Below are positions 21,377 to 21,378 of a stretch of 21,378 nucleotides of DNA, in pieces. Location: positions 1 to 21,378 of the forward strand of contig JANOSD010000153.1 in assembly GCA_031415655.1 (NCBI GenBank), written 5' to 3'. The translations under genes were made by a program, and so were the position numbers. Source of the stretch: JAKOVR01 sp031415655. GTDB taxonomy: Bacteria > Actinomycetota > Acidimicrobiia > Acidimicrobiales > Acidimicrobilacustridaceae. Numbering within the stretch: the first letter of the stretch is position 1; the number at the start of each line of letters is the position of its first letter. Under the pieces are notes generated by a model, which saw only the letters and a list, made by a program, of their open reading frames with translations, did not search any database and was not told the origin of the DNA.

Positions 21377-21378
21377 TG

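Noticed and set aside
1..21378. Mobile element, prophage or CRISPR array
   Set aside because: No transposase, integrase, phage gene, terminal repeats with target duplication, or regularly spaced repeats with unique spacers were found; base composition looks uniform apart from the C-rich tail.

Overview
The window looks like a chromosomal segment of a high-GC actinobacterium, most likely of the Acidimicrobiia type. The pointers are a WhiB protein, several GTG starts, several starts that look leaderless, an ECF sigma factor, a secreted repeat protein of a kind common in that group, and a Cro/CI regulator divergent from a small Lys-tailed helical protein, as in mycobacteria (Rv0474-hbhA). Taxonomy is inferred from gene content only. 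All family calls come from reading motifs; no database search was run.

Layout. 137-787 (-) is a TetR regulator with an operator-like dyad at its start. 1229-2080 (+) is a cobalamin-binding regulator with the W-x9-EH signature of CarH/LitR photoreceptors. 2264-2731 (+) is WhiB-like, behind a good ECF-type promoter match. 2754-4334 (-) is a photolyase. 4424-5632 (-) is a single-pass membrane protein, preceded by an ECF sigma factor at 5685-6410 (-). 6545-7591 (-) is a glutamate-dehydrogenase-like protein that seems to have lost its catalytic residues, and 7652-9400 (-) is a membrane diguanylate cyclase just upstream of it. 9534-10256 (+) is an OmpR-type response regulator. 10347-11399 (-) is a GAF protein ending in a histidine-kinase dimerisation domain without an ATPase domain. 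11567-14470 (-) is a PAS-PAS-PAS-kinase-receiver-HPt hybrid kinase in the same transcriptional run as 14488-15012 (crtO-type acyltransferase) and 15022-16203 (crtQ-type glycosyltransferase). 16325-16855 (+) is inorganic pyrophosphatase. 17068-19716 (+) is a large secreted beta-helix protein. 20008-20565 (-) is a Cro/CI regulator and 20774-21103 (+) a phasin/HbhA-like protein. The last 275 bases are a C-rich tail with hairpins, direct repeats and a terminal G run.

How the genes may work together. Several genes fit a light or oxidative-stress response: the B12 photoreceptor-like regulator, WhiB, photolyase, an ECF sigma factor, and the last two steps of carotenoid glycosyl-ester synthesis. Three phosphorelay genes and a c-di-GMP synthase lie between these. 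The carotenoid backbone genes are not in the window, so the crtQ/crtO substrate is unknown.

The most unusual items are: (1) the 21136-21328 tail, with three hairpins each carrying a six-C loop, two of them with compensating stem changes, followed by three 16-bp C-rich repeats; (2) a CarH-like sensor carrying an excisionase-type rather than a MerR-type helix-turn-helix; (3) a dehydrogenase-fold protein with its key lysines and aspartate replaced; (4) a GAF-DHp protein with no kinase domain; and (5) a hybrid kinase apparently co-transcribed with carotenoid-tailoring genes.
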